From: Methylobacterium radiodurans
GTDB taxonomy: Bacteria; Pseudomonadota; Alphaproteobacteria; Rhizobiales; Beijerinckiaceae
Assembly: GCF_003173735.1 (NCBI RefSeq)
Contig: NZ_CP029551.1
Location: forward strand, 124,001 to 188,000
Reading direction: 5' to 3'
DNA: 64,000 nt
Shown: in pieces, positions 53,977-62,443 of the stretch
How positions within the stretch are numbered: the first letter of the stretch is position 1
How the letters are laid out: every line of letters begins with the position of its first letter
Notes under the pieces: generated by a model
Database searches by the model: none
Told to the model about the DNA's origin: nothing
The model's input: only the letters and a program-made list of their open reading frames with translations
Position numbers and translations under genes: made by a program

Positions 53977-55002
53977 ATGAAGACCTTCCACCACCCCGAC
54001 CAAGCGCTGCACCACCCGCGCACCTACTTCTCCCGCGGGCAGATGCGCGAGCCGCAGGAGGTGCCGGCCCGCGAGCGGGCGCTGCTCGCGGCGGTCGAGG
54101 CCCTGGGCTTCCCGCTCGAAGCGCCGCCCGACGTTGGCGCGGCGCCGATCCTCGCCGTGCACGGGATGGATTATCTGCGCTTCCTTCAGGACGCGCACGC
54201 GGACTGGACCGCGCTCGGCCCGGACTGGGGCGAGGAGGTGGTCTCGAACATCTTCGTGCGCGAGCCGAACGCGCTCCGGGGCGTGCTGGCGCGGGCCGGG
54301 CGCTACATCGCGGACGGCAGCGCCCCGATCGGGCCCGGCACATTCCGGGCGGCCTACGCCTCGGCGCTCTGCGCGGTCGCGGGCGCGGACGCGCTGAACG
54401 CGGGCGCGCGGGAGGCCTACGCGCTCTGCCGGCCGCCCGGCCACCACGCGCGGCGGGAAGCCGCCGGCGGCTTCTGCTTCCTCAACAACGCGGCCATCGC
54501 CGCCGAGCGCCTGCGCGCCCGCCACGCCCGCGTCGCGATCCTCGACACCGACATGCATCACGGCCAGGGGATCCAGGAGATCTTCTACGACCGGGCGGAT
54601 GTGCTCTACGTCTCGATCCACGGCGACCCGACGAACTTCTATCCCGCGGTGGCGGGCTTCCCTGACGAGCGGGGGCGCGGGGCGGGCGAGGGCTACAACG
54701 TGAACCTGCCGATGCCGCACGGCTCGGACGAGGCGACGTTCTTCGCCGAGCTCGCGCGGGCGTTCCGGGCGCTCGATCTCTACCGGCCGGACGCGCTCGT
54801 GCTCTCGCTCGGCTTCGACATCTACGCGGGCGATCCGCAGGCCAAGGTGGCGGTGACGCCCGAAGGCTTCGGGCGCCTCAGCGCCGCGGTCGGCGGTCTC
54901 GGCCTGCCGACGCTGATCGTGCAGGAGGGCGGCTACTGCATCGCGGCGCTGACCGACCTGTCGCGGCGCTTCTTCGAGGGCTTCGCGGCGGCCCGGAGCT
55001 GA
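53977..55002 (+). CDS. Acetylpolyamine amidohydrolase / histone-deacetylase-family enzyme
   Basis: A 341-residue zinc hydrolase of the arginase/deacetylase fold. Conserved sites are the charge-relay pair in CRPPGHHARREAAGGFCFLNN, zinc ligands Asp and His in AILDTDMHHGQGIQEIF, the third zinc Asp in LSLGFDIYAGDP and the late GGYCI. The block VSIHGDPTNFYPAVAGFPDE is typical of bacterial acetylpolyamine amidohydrolases rather than classical HDACs. It removes acetyl groups from small amines such as acetylputrescine. GGAGG precedes the start. It lies directly behind the broken MFS transporter, which may have imported its substrate. Confidence 0.88.
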   Translation: MKTFHHPDQALHHPRTYFSRGQMREPQEVPARERALLAAVEALGFPLEAPPDVGAAPILAVHGMDYLRFLQDAHADWTALGPDWGEEVVSNIFVREPNALRGVLARAGRYIADGSAPIGPGTFRAAYASALCAVAGADALNAGAREAYALCRPPGHHARREAAGGFCFLNNAAIAAERLRARHARVAILDTDMHHGQGIQEIFYDRADVLYVSIHGDPTNFYPAVAGFPDERGRGAGEGYNVNLPMPHGSDEATFFAELARAFRALDLYRPDALVLSLGFDIYAGDPQAKVAVTPEGFGRLSAAVGGLGLPTLIVQEGGYCIAALTDLSRRFFEGFAAARS

Positions 55003-55115
55003 GAGCGCGCCGGATGCCGCGCGGCAGCCGGAGCGGGGCTTTCGGTCGCGGCCGCGAAACCAAAGGCACATCCTTTGGTTGCATTCGTGATCGAAACCAT
55101 CACTCGGAGTCATCG

Positions 55116-55382
55116 ATGATCAAAGCAGCCCCGCTCGCCGTCCTCGCCGCCCTGACGGCCGTGCCCGCCCTGGCGCAGACCGCGGCGCCGGCCGGGCGCC
55201 CGGCGGGCGGCGTCGTGACGACGCAGCCGAACACCACGGGCAACAACCGCGACGTCGTGATCTCCCGCGGCGGGACCGGGGCCGAGACCGCCACCACGAA
55301 CTCGGCCGCCGGCGGCAATGCCGGTCAGCCGGAACGCGCCGTCCCGCAGGGCAGCGCCAACGGCGGCGGCAGCAACCGCTGA
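55116..55382 (+). CDS. Small secreted Gly/Asn-rich protein, unknown function
   Basis: An 88-residue product with a signal peptide (MIKAAPLAVLAALTAVPALA, cleaved before QTAAP) and a low-complexity mature part rich in Gly, Thr, Asn and Ala (for example GGGSNR at the end). There are no Cys. GGAG lies six bases before ATG 55116. It is probably periplasmic or secreted and disordered; no family is recognised. Confidence 0.65.
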   Translation: MIKAAPLAVLAALTAVPALAQTAAPAGRPAGGVVTTQPNTTGNNRDVVISRGGTGAETATTNSAAGGNAGQPERAVPQGSANGGGSNR

Positions 55383-55413
55383 AACGAGCCGGCGCCCTCG
55401 GCGCGCGGCCGGC

Positions 55414-56961
55414 TTACGGCACCATCGCGACCCAGCCGGTCGGGCGGCCGTGGGGTGCGATCCCGAAACGGGCGCGCGCCGGCTCGTCGATCCGGCCGCG
55501 CAGCGCCGGAGCGGCCGCCTCGGGGCGCCCTCCCCCGCTGCGGGCGGCGAGCTTCACCGGCGGGGCCTCGCCGCCGCGCCGCAGCGCGGCGGTCGTGAGC
55601 GGGTCGCGCACGGACGCCAGCGTCTCGAAGCGGCGGTCCGCCGGCACGCCATGGCCGACATCGAGGAGGTTGGCGGCGGCCGAGAGCTGGAGGCTCAGCG
55701 CGTCGCGCTCGGTGAGGGCTGCGGCGGCCGTGACCTCCGCGTCGGCGAGTTCGGCCCGGATGTTGAGTTCGTCCAGAACCGTGCGGAAGCCCGCGCCCCG
55801 CTCCACCTCGAAGCCCCGCATCGTCGCCCGCAGGTAGGCGACCCGCTCGGTCAGGCGCCGCACCTGATCGGCCACCGCCACACGCCGGGCGAAGGCGGTC
55901 CGGGCCGCGGTCAGCGTCGCCAGTTCCTGGTCCTGCACCTCGTAGCCGCGCTGGCGCGCGAGCGCGGAGGCCTCGTCGATCTTCGGAAAGGCGCCCGGCT
56001 GGTAGATCGGCACGCGCGCGATCACCCGGGCGGTGGTGTCGGTGATGCGGTCGAGCGTCGGGCTGTAGCCGAAGGTCGAGCTGTGGGTGACCTGCAGGTT
56101 CACCTGCGGCAGCACGGCGCTCACCGTCGCGCTCGCCTGGAAGGCCGCCGATTTCGCGTCGAGACGGGCGGCGGCGAGCCCCGGATTGGCGGCGCGCACG
56201 AGTTCGGCATAGGCCGCCTCGTCGCGCGGCAGCCGGTCGGGGAACCGCGGCGGCACCATCCGCTCGGGCTCGATCTGCGTGGCGCGCTTGAAGGCGAGGC
56301 GCGCGGCGGCAAGTTCCGCCCGAGCGCGGTCGCGGGAGGCCTCCGCCTCCTGCACGCGGGACTGCGTCAGGGCCACGTCGGTGCGGGTCGCGTCGTTGAC
56401 CTCGAACTGCCGGGCGGTCGCGTCGCGGATCCGCATGATCGCGGCGACCTGGGCCTCCCGGGCGGCCAAGATGCGCACGTCGCGCAGGACCGCGATGTAG
56501 GCGACCGCCGCGTCGAGCAGCACCTGCTGGCGCTGGCTCAGGGTTGTGAAGCGCCCCGCATCGGTGAGGGCTTGGGCCGAGCGCAGGGTGTGCAGGCGCT
56601 GGAAGCCGTCGAAGAGCGGCAGGTCGGCCGTGATGCCGTACTGGCGCGGGGCCGCGCGGGGCGTCGAGTCGATGCCGATCTGGGTCGGCTCGATGCGCGG
56701 GCCGTAGGTGAAGCGGCTGGAGAGCGGCTTGTCGCCCAGGAGCGACACGGTCGGCATGAAGGCGTCGACGGCGCCGCGCTCGCGCGCCTCCGCCCCCTCC
56801 TGGCGCGCCCGGTCGGCGCGCAGGACGAAGCTGTTCTCCAGCGCCGCGGTCGCGGCCTGATCGAGCGTCTGGGCGCCGACCGGACCGGCGAGGAGCGCCA
56901 CGGCAAGGCCCGCGAGCCGCACCCGCCTCCCCATCCGTGCTGTGACGATCCGACCCGGCAT
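55414..56961 (-). CDS. TolC-family outer-membrane efflux/secretion channel
   Basis: A 515-residue protein. The signal peptide is basic then hydrophobic (MGRRVRLAGLAVALLAGPVG, to AQT). The body shows the TolC two-repeat pattern of long amphipathic helices and short strands: TLDQAATAALENSFVLRADR, GITADLPLFDGFQRLHTLRSA, FEVNDATRTDVALTQSRVQEAEA and the second repeat ARVIARVPIYQPGAFPKIDEA with ERGAGFRTVLDELNIRAELADAEV. It forms the outer-membrane exit duct for type I secretion or efflux. It is not next to either of the two inner-membrane exporters here (about 39 and 12 kb away), but it is a candidate for both. AGGA sits six bases before ATG 56961. A C-terminal ~70-residue extension is disordered. 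Confidence 0.9.
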   Translation of the reverse strand: MPGRIVTARMGRRVRLAGLAVALLAGPVGAQTLDQAATAALENSFVLRADRARQEGAEARERGAVDAFMPTVSLLGDKPLSSRFTYGPRIEPTQIGIDSTPRAAPRQYGITADLPLFDGFQRLHTLRSAQALTDAGRFTTLSQRQQVLLDAAVAYIAVLRDVRILAAREAQVAAIMRIRDATARQFEVNDATRTDVALTQSRVQEAEASRDRARAELAAARLAFKRATQIEPERMVPPRFPDRLPRDEAAYAELVRAANPGLAAARLDAKSAAFQASATVSAVLPQVNLQVTHSSTFGYSPTLDRITDTTARVIARVPIYQPGAFPKIDEASALARQRGYEVQDQELATLTAARTAFARRVAVADQVRRLTERVAYLRATMRGFEVERGAGFRTVLDELNIRAELADAEVTAAAALTERDALSLQLSAAANLLDVGHGVPADRRFETLASVRDPLTTAALRRGGEAPPVKLAARSGGGRPEAAAPALRGRIDEPARARFGIAPHGRPTGWVAMVP

Positions 56962-57292
56962 CCCTCGTCCTACGGCGGCAAGGCCTGAAGATGTGTTCCA
57001 TGGCTCGAGCGGCGCACCGGCCCGGAAACCTCGCGCCTCTTCATCGGACATTAGGCTTAAAAATCGCTTTCGCCGCCGGGTTGAGGGACCGTTCGATGCG
57101 GATGACGGGTCCTGCGGCCGGTCTCCTCTGCATTCGGCGCGCGGGCGCGGCCGGATGCAGAAGATCCTGATGGGAACGGACGTCTCAGAGTCCGCGCTCA
57201 CGCCTGCCGGCTCGCAACCGGCCCTGCCCGCCTCGGTTTCCCCGGAGCCGATCTCGGGCGGGCCCGAGATCGTGACCCGGCAGACGGGCGCC
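56962..57292. other. Intergenic region between TolC-like and SDR genes
   Basis: No gene is visible in 331 bp. It includes the promoter region of the TolC-like gene and, at its far end, the hairpin after the SDR gene (annotated separately). Confidence 0.5.
57249..57272 (-). terminator. 11-bp palindromic hairpin after the SDR gene
   Basis: CGATCTCGGGC (57249-57259) and GCCCGAGATCG (57262-57272) are exact reverse complements around two G. It lies 20 bp past the SDR stop on the minus strand. No T-run follows. Confidence 0.55.
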
Positions 57293-58171
57293 TCAGAGCA
57301 CCGGCATCGCGCCGGCCACCGTGATCAGGGCACCCGACGTGTAGCTGCTCTCCTCCGCGGCGAGCATGACGTAGGCCGAGGCGAGTTCCGCCGGCTGGCC
57401 GGGGCGGCCGAAGGGGACCTGGCTGCCGAAGCTCTTCACCGCGTCCTCACTCATCCCTGCGGGGATGAAGGGCGTCCAGATCGGGCCCGGCAGCACGCCG
57501 TTCACCCGGATGCCCTTCGCGGCGAGAAGCTGGGCGAGGCTGAGCACGAGGTTGCTCAGCGCGCCCTTCGTGGCGCTGTAGGCGAGCAGCGAGGGCATCG
57601 GGTGCTTCGAGTTCACCGACGAGGTGAAGATCACCGAGCCGCCGGGCTTGAGGTGCCCCGCCGCCGCCTTCGTGACGTAGAAGGCCCCGAACACGTTGGT
57701 GCGGAAATGGTCCTCGAACACCGTGTCCTCGATCTCGGCGAGGTCCTGGTTCGGCTGCTGGAAGGCGCCGTTGTTCACCACCACGTCGAGCCGGCCGAAG
57801 GTCTCGGCGGTGCGCGCGACGATCTCGCGGGCATAGGCCGCGTCCTTGAGGTCGCCCGGCAGCAGCAGGGCGCGCCGGCCCGCCTTCTCGATCCAGGCGC
57901 CGACCGCCTCGGCGTCCCGCTGCTCCTCGGGCAGGTAGGAGATCGCCACGTCCGCTCCCTCGCGCGCGTAGGCGATGGCGACCGCCCGCCCGATGCCCGA
58001 GTCGCCGCCGGTGATCAGCGCCGCCTTGCCGGTGAGCCGGCCCGAGCCCCGGTAGCTCTCCTCGCCGTGGTCCGGCTCCGGGCTCATCCGGCCGGTCTTC
58101 CCGGGGAAACTCTGCGGCTGGGCCTCGAAGGGCGGGCGCGGATATTTGGTCAGCGGGTTGCTGGCGGTCAT
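57293..58171 (-). CDS. SDR-family oxidoreductase (general-stress type)
   Basis: A 292-residue classical SDR with the ~45-residue N-terminal extension (YPRPPFEAQPQSFPGKTG, PDHGEESYRGSGRLTGK) seen in YdaD/YghA-like stress oxidoreductases. The cofactor motif is ITGGDSGIGRAVAIAYA, the structural motif NNGA, and the catalytic Ser and YxxxK are in FTSSVNSKHP and YSATKGALSN. The substrate is unknown; related enzymes reduce aldehydes and are induced by general stress. GGAG lies seven bases upstream of the ATG at 58171. Confidence 0.92.
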   Translation of the reverse strand: MTASNPLTKYPRPPFEAQPQSFPGKTGRMSPEPDHGEESYRGSGRLTGKAALITGGDSGIGRAVAIAYAREGADVAISYLPEEQRDAEAVGAWIEKAGRRALLLPGDLKDAAYAREIVARTAETFGRLDVVVNNGAFQQPNQDLAEIEDTVFEDHFRTNVFGAFYVTKAAAGHLKPGGSVIFTSSVNSKHPMPSLLAYSATKGALSNLVLSLAQLLAAKGIRVNGVLPGPIWTPFIPAGMSEDAVKSFGSQVPFGRPGQPAELASAYVMLAAEESSYTSGALITVAGAMPVL

Positions 58172-58332
58172 TGCGTATCTCCGGTGGAGTCGCAGGGCCA
58201 ACCGGTGGTGCCGCCGGGCGTTCCGCCGCGGGCCGGGCGGCGCGATGCCGCGAACGCGATGTGCCAGACCCATCCGGAGGACGAGATCCGAGGCTGTGTG
58301 CCGCGCGTGAACGCGACGTCAGTGCCCGCGCC

Positions 58333-59118
58333 TCAGTCGCCGTGCGGCCAGGAGAAGCGGATGTTGCCGTCCCGCAGGCCGGCGAGCACCACCTCCACGC
58401 CGCCCGACCGCACCATCCATTCGAGCCGGTGGTCGCGGTACTCCCGGCGGCGCCCGCCCGTCGTGTAGTGCGCGGAGGCCGCAGCCATGCGCGCGGCCGC
58501 GGCGTCGAACTCCGCGAAGGTCGCGGCGACCGAGGGGCGCTCCCCGAGCCGCGCGTGCCAGCGGGCGAGCGGGCTGCCAGCCTCCGGCCCGAGCCCGTAA
58601 TGGACGGAGCGGTTGACCATCGGGGCCGCCGCGGCGTCCGCCCAGCCGAAGCGCGCGCCGCCGAACCACTCGGCCGCGCCGAGCCGCTCCGTGAGCCAGG
58701 CCTGAAGCTCCGCGGTTTGGCGCGCGGCGACCGCCTTGAGCCGTTCGGCCAGATCGCCCGTGGCGCGGCGGAACCACAGCACCTCGCCGTAGCCCCAGTT
58801 CACCGCCTCGTACTGGGTATCGCAGATCTCCTCCGTCAACCGTGCCCGGGCGCGGGCGGCGGGATCGCGCGGCAGCAGCGGCGGCTCCGGCCGGCTCTCC
58901 TCGATGTATTCGAGGATCACGGTCGACTCGAAGAGCGTCACGTCGCCGTCGACGAGAATCGGAACCTCGGCCCGCGGGTTGGCCTCGGCAAAGGGGCCGG
59001 CCCTTCGTCCGGTGCCGAAATCCTCCGGCAGCGCGGCGGTGAAATCCAGGCCCTTCTCGCGCAGCGCGATCTTGACCTTCTGCGCGTAGGACGAGAGCGG
59101 GTGCTCGTAGAGCAGCAT
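58333..59118 (-). CDS. Glutathione S-transferase family protein
   Basis: A 261-residue GST. The N-terminal thioredoxin-fold domain has LLYEHPLSSYAQKVKIALRE (the Ser pair at SSYAQK is the likely glutathione-activating site), VPILVDGDVTLFESTVILEYI with the cis-Pro and the glutamate-serine that bind glutathione. The helical C-terminal domain (~90-230) carries FGWADAAAAPMVNR. The last ~35 residues (GRRREYRDHRLEWMVRSGG) extend beyond the usual length. It is divergent from the esterase gene, with ~118 bp between starts. Detoxification or a lignin-like ether cleavage role cannot be told apart. Confidence 0.88.
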   Translation of the reverse strand: MLLYEHPLSSYAQKVKIALREKGLDFTAALPEDFGTGRRAGPFAEANPRAEVPILVDGDVTLFESTVILEYIEESRPEPPLLPRDPAARARARLTEEICDTQYEAVNWGYGEVLWFRRATGDLAERLKAVAARQTAELQAWLTERLGAAEWFGGARFGWADAAAAPMVNRSVHYGLGPEAGSPLARWHARLGERPSVAATFAEFDAAAARMAAASAHYTTGGRRREYRDHRLEWMVRSGGVEVVLAGLRDGNIRFSWPHGD

Positions 59119-59236
59119 GGTGCGGGCTCAACCGTTCTTGGGGCTGCGGGCTCGGCGTCGCGCCGTCATCGGCGCGGCGGCGGCCCTTGTCGAGACTTCG
59201 CGCGGGACACGGATCGGTGATGCAGGGGAGGGTGCG

Positions 59237-60190
59237 GTGGATCTGGATCCGGAGGCTGCGGCCTTTCTCGAGCGCATCGCCCGACGCCGCACCCCGCCGA
59301 TGAGCGAGCTGCCGGTCTCCGAGGCCCGCGCGATGTACCGGCGCCAGAGCCGGCATTTCGGCGGATCGACGGTCGAGATGGAAGCGGTCGCGGATCTCGC
59401 GGCGGCGGGGCCGGGCGGTCCGATTCCGCTCCGCCTCTATCGGCCGCAGGGGCTCGGGCAGGAACTCGGGCAGCGGCCGGCTCCGGCTCTGGTTTATCTT
59501 CACGGCGGCGGCTGGGTGCTGGGTGACCTAGAATCGCACGACAAGGTCTGCCGCCAGATCGCGGCGCGGGCGGGCGTCGCGGTGGTGGCGGTCGATTACC
59601 GGCTCGCCCCGGAGCACCCGGCGCCCGCGGCGGCCGAGGACGCGATTGCGGCCTTCGGGTGGATCGCGGATAGCGCCGCGGCGCTCGGCCTCGATCCGGC
59701 CCGGCTCGCGGTCGGCGGCGACAGTGCCGGCGGCAGCCTCGCGGCCGTCGTGGCGATCGCGGCCCGCGACGCGGGCCTGCCCCTGCGCGGGCAGGTCCTG
59801 ATCTATCCCTCCACCGACAACCGCCTCGACCCGGACCTCTACCCCTCGCGGCGCCGCAACGCCGCGGTGCCGCCGCTGACCTGGGAGATGGTGCGCTACT
59901 TCCACGCCCGGCACATGCCCGATCCAGCCCTGGCGCTCGACTGGCGCGCCTCGCCGATCCTCGTCCCTGACGCGAGCCGCCTCGCGCCCGCGCTGCTCAT
60001 CGGGGGCGCCCGCGACGTGCTGCACGACGAGGGCGAGGCCTATGCCGATCGGCTGGCAACCTCCGGCGTGCCCGTGGAGCGGAAGACCTTTCCGGGCATG
60101 GTCCACGGCTTCATCGAGCTCGGCGGTGTGATCGCGGCCGCCGCCGACGCGCTCGACCTGATCGCGGACTGGCTGCGGCGCCGGCTCTGA
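59237..60190 (+). CDS. Alpha/beta hydrolase of the hormone-sensitive-lipase (type IV) family
   Basis: A 317-residue esterase. The oxyanion hole is LVYLHGGGWVLGDLES, the nucleophile Ser lies in VGGDSAGGSLAAVVA, the acid in IGGARDVLHDEG and the catalytic His in KTFPGMVHGFIEL. VDYRLAPEHPAPAAAED completes the family pattern. It hydrolyses short acyl esters; the natural substrate is unknown. GTG at 59237 is chosen because GGGGAGG (59224-59230) precedes it and the protein then begins like relatives; the frame is open further upstream but overlaps the divergent GST start. Confidence 0.9.
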   Translation: MDLDPEAAAFLERIARRRTPPMSELPVSEARAMYRRQSRHFGGSTVEMEAVADLAAAGPGGPIPLRLYRPQGLGQELGQRPAPALVYLHGGGWVLGDLESHDKVCRQIAARAGVAVVAVDYRLAPEHPAPAAAEDAIAAFGWIADSAAALGLDPARLAVGGDSAGGSLAAVVAIAARDAGLPLRGQVLIYPSTDNRLDPDLYPSRRRNAAVPPLTWEMVRYFHARHMPDPALALDWRASPILVPDASRLAPALLIGGARDVLHDEGEAYADRLATSGVPVERKTFPGMVHGFIELGGVIAAAADALDLIADWLRRRL

Positions 60191-60203
60191 TCGCGCTCCG
60201 ATC

Positions 60204-60356
60204 TCAGCCGAACACGTCCCAGCGGATGAACATCGCCACCGAGACGATGGCGAAGATCGCGAGCAGGAGCGGGTTGCCGAGATAGAGGGCCGCGGCGAGC
60301 AGGCCCGCCCAGGCGACCAGGATCCCGAGCATGACGGCGATGGCGACGGGGTTCAT
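60204..60356 (-). CDS. Small two-helix membrane protein (50 aa)
   Basis: A 50-residue protein starting MNPVAIAVMLGILVAWAGLL, with two hydrophobic helices separated by YLGNP and a charged end FIRWDVFG. Codon third positions are mostly G/C, as in real genes here. Start codons at 60356 or, three codons earlier, 60365 are possible; the ribosome binding site is weak. It converges with the esterase gene (13-bp gap). No function is known. Confidence 0.6.
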   Translation of the reverse strand: MNPVAIAVMLGILVAWAGLLAAALYLGNPLLLAIFAIVSVAMFIRWDVFG

Positions 60357-60411
60357 GGCCACCATCCATGCCATCCCGGACCGGTCGGGTCCAAGCCCTT
60401 TGCACGCGCAC

Positions 60412-60984
60412 TCACGGCGCCGCGGGCGGCCGGACGGTGCGCGGCAGCGGGCGGCTGACGAACGGCGAACCGGCCTGCAGGAAGCGCCAGGGCGTCTCGA
60501 CGGCGCGGGTGATGCCGACGCGCGGCCCCGCTGCCACCGCGACGGGCCCGGCCGGCGGCTCCAGGCGGAAGGGGACGCGGTCGAGCGGCAGGCCGTCCTG
60601 CGCCCGCGAGACCGCGAGCGCCTGGCAGAGGCGCCCGGGCCCGGCGCAGAGAAGGCGGAGCGTGTCGGTGCCCCGGCGCGCCCGCATGGCCTCCAGCCCG
60701 TCCGTCGGCTCCAGCGCCCGGATCAGCACCGCGCTGCCCGGCGCGCAGACGAGATTGAGGCACCAATGCATGCCGTAGGAGCGGTAGATGTAGGCGTGGC
60801 CGGGCGGTCCGAACATGCTGGCGTTGCGGGGCGTCGGCCCCTTGAAGCTGTGCGAAGCCGGATCGGCCGTATCGTAGGCCTCGGCCTCGACGATCACGCC
60901 GCCGACGCCGTCGACGAGGAGCCGCCAGCCGATCAGTTCGGGCGCAACCGCGTCGGCGCCGCGGGCGAAGAAGTCGGGGCTCAC
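60412..60984 (-). CDS. 3-methyladenine DNA glycosylase, AAG/MPG type
   Basis: A 190-residue enzyme of the alkyladenine glycosylase fold. Recognisable parts are APELIGWRLLVDG, the catalytic glutamate in VIVEAEAYDTADPASHSF, GPTPRNASMFGPPGHAYIY, RSYGMHWCLNLVC, VLIRALEPTDGL and LCAGPGRLCQALAV. It excises alkylated and deaminated purines, complementing the AlkA-type enzyme at 10426-11049. It starts at GTG, 16 bp after the DUF1488-like gene, so the two may be cotranscribed. Confidence 0.94.
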   Translation of the reverse strand: MSPDFFARGADAVAPELIGWRLLVDGVGGVIVEAEAYDTADPASHSFKGPTPRNASMFGPPGHAYIYRSYGMHWCLNLVCAPGSAVLIRALEPTDGLEAMRARRGTDTLRLLCAGPGRLCQALAVSRAQDGLPLDRVPFRLEPPAGPVAVAAGPRVGITRAVETPWRFLQAGSPFVSRPLPRTVRPPAAP

Positions 60985-61000
60985 GCGCCGGGCCTGTCGC

Positions 61001-61270
61001 TCAAGGCGTGAGATCGGCGCCCGCGAGCGTCACGACCCCACCCTCGGCGCCCGCCCGCTCGTACCGGCGGATCGCGCCGTCCACGACCGCGTCCCGATGC
61101 GCGCGGAAGATCGCCATGGCGTTGCCGCCCGGGGTGCCGAAGGCCTCCTGCAGCGCCGCGTGCCCTACCCGGCAGGGCACCACGACATGGCCGTCCGTGA
61201 TCGTGAAGGTCACGTGAGCCGCTTCCCCCTGTTCCAGGCGCGGCTCCTCTCCGGACAGGCGCATCGGCAT
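61001..61270 (-). CDS. DUF1488-like small protein
   Basis: An 89-residue protein with the pattern of DUF1488: HVTFTITDGHVVVPCRVGHAAL followed by LQEAFGTPGGNAMAIFRAHRDAVVDGAIRRYERAGAEG. Function of the family is unknown. GGAGAG precedes the start (ATG 61270; a second ATG at 61264). It stands directly upstream of the AAG-type glycosylase on the same strand. Confidence 0.72.
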   Translation of the reverse strand: MPMRLSGEEPRLEQGEAAHVTFTITDGHVVVPCRVGHAALQEAFGTPGGNAMAIFRAHRDAVVDGAIRRYERAGAEGGVVTLAGADLTP

Positions 61271-61360
61271 TCGCTACTCTCCAGGCTCCGGCAGATCCCC
61301 GGTGCTTCCTCTGCAACCCGGATCCCCGCCGCGCGGTTCGCCCCAGGACGGAGGTACCCG

Positions 61361-61531
61361 ATGGACGACAAGCGGAACGATGCACGCGAGGGCACCCGGC
61401 CCGAGGATCTGACACTCGACCGCCCGCGCCTGACGCCCCAGGGTCACGGCAGCGGCGATGTCGCGGGCGAGGACAGCACCGACCCGGCCGGCGGCGCCAA
61501 GCAGGGCCAGGGCGACAAGGCCGAGGGCTGA
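61361..61531 (+). CDS. Small hydrophilic protein, unknown function
   Basis: A 56-residue, highly charged, probably disordered protein (MDDKRNDAREGTRPEDLTLD and onward to GDKAEG). GGAGGT (61350-61355) five bases upstream of the ATG gives a strong translation signal. No domain; it resembles small stress-related hydrophilic proteins only in composition. Confidence 0.65.
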   Translation: MDDKRNDAREGTRPEDLTLDRPRLTPQGHGSGDVAGEDSTDPAGGAKQGQGDKAEG

Positions 61532-61581
61532 CACAAAATCCGCACGGTCGAACCGGCGCGGCCCTCCGGCCGTTTCAGGGC

Positions 61582-61848
61582 ATGCCCGAGAGCCGCCCGG
61601 AAAGCCGTATCGCCTGGACCACGACCGACGTCGCCGGGGTTCCCCTGCGCCGCTGCGTCGGCCGGGTCGGTCAGGTCGAGGTCGGCATCTGCGAGTACGA
61701 CGGCTCGAACCGGCTCTGGACGTGGTGGAGCCCGCTGGCCGAGGACGTCTGGGGTCACGCGCCGAGCGCCGAGGGCGCCCAGCAGCACTGCGAGACCTGG
61801 CTAAGGGACTGGCTGGAAAATTTCCGCCCGTTCTTCGACGGGCGATAG
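61582..61848 (+). CDS. Hypothetical protein (88 aa)
   Basis: An 88-residue protein rich in Trp (RLWTWWSPLAEDVWGH, ETWLRDWLENFRPFF). It begins MPESRPESRIAWTTT and has a beta-rich first half (GVPLRRCVGRVGQVEVGICE). It appears globular and cytoplasmic. I recognise no family. Coding status rests on G/C third positions and a coherent composition. Confidence 0.6.
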   Translation: MPESRPESRIAWTTTDVAGVPLRRCVGRVGQVEVGICEYDGSNRLWTWWSPLAEDVWGHAPSAEGAQQHCETWLRDWLENFRPFFDGR

Positions 61849-61889
61849 GACCCGCCCTTCCAGGCGGCTTCAGGGATGGTGGCCCGCGC

Positions 61890-62141
61890 CTACAGGCCGG
61901 ACCCGCTGTCGAGCCGCGCGCGCGCCGGTTCGGCCACCGCCTCGCCCCCCGGCTCGTCGGCGCGGAGCACGGGCGCGCCGAGCGCCGCCATCAGGGTACG
62001 CAGGCCGTCGATCCAGCGCTCCGCCTCGGCGAGGGAGGCAACCCCTTCGCGGCGGAAGATCTGGTCCGGCTCGATCGTGGCTGTGACGTCGAACAGGCCA
62101 TCGGGCCTGTCGACGATCCGGCAGAATACGCGGCGTGCCAT
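61890..62141 (-). CDS. Hypothetical protein (83 aa)
   Basis: An 83-residue protein: MARRVFCRIVDRPDGLFDVTA, then an amphipathic helix (SLAEAERWIDGLRTLMAALG) and a low-complexity tail. The pattern (strand pair then helix) resembles small DUF proteins of alphaproteobacteria, but no specific one is recognised. A perfect hairpin lies just upstream of the start. Confidence 0.6.
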   Translation of the reverse strand: MARRVFCRIVDRPDGLFDVTATIEPDQIFRREGVASLAEAERWIDGLRTLMAALGAPVLRADEPGGEAVAEPARARLDSGSGL

Positions 62142-62154
62142 GGGGACATCGTAT

Positions 62155-62182
62155 CACAACCTTCCCATGACGGAAGGTTGTG
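62155..62182 (-). terminator. 11-bp perfect stem-loop between two small genes
   Basis: CACAACCTTCC (62155-62165) and GGAAGGTTGTG (62172-62182) pair perfectly around loop catgac. It lies 46 bp after the stop of the 71-aa gene and 13 bp before the start of the 83-aa gene, so it may be a terminator for the former or a control site for the latter. Confidence 0.6.
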
Positions 62183-62227
62183 CGCGGATTGATCGCGTCC
62201 CGCGTGTTCGGGGCGGGCCGCGAAACC

Positions 62228-62443
62228 TCAGATCCGGGTCCCGTCGCTCTTCGGCGGACGTCCGCAGCGAAAGTGGGTCACGCGCCAGCGGCCGTGGGCG
62301 TTCTGCCACGCCGCCATCTGGGGCTGCGCGACGGACAGGCATTGCTGCGGCGTCTGCACCTCGTCACTGAAAAGGTGGACGCGGGTGACGCAGTGCGCCG
62401 GATTTTCGGCCAGGCAGGTGAGGAAGTAGAGCCCGTAGAGCAA
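62228..62443 (-). CDS. Hypothetical protein (71 aa) with conserved-looking cysteines
   Basis: A 71-residue protein, MLYGLYFLTCLAENPAHCVT and onward, with four Cys (positions 10, 18, 35, 60), a middle of mixed polarity and the end GRPPKSDGTRI. The cysteines and short hydrophobic start suggest an exported disulfide-bonded protein, though the signal peptide is not clear-cut. No family is recognised. Confidence 0.6.
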   Translation of the reverse strand: MLYGLYFLTCLAENPAHCVTRVHLFSDEVQTPQQCLSVAQPQMAAWQNAHGRWRVTHFRCGRPPKSDGTRI

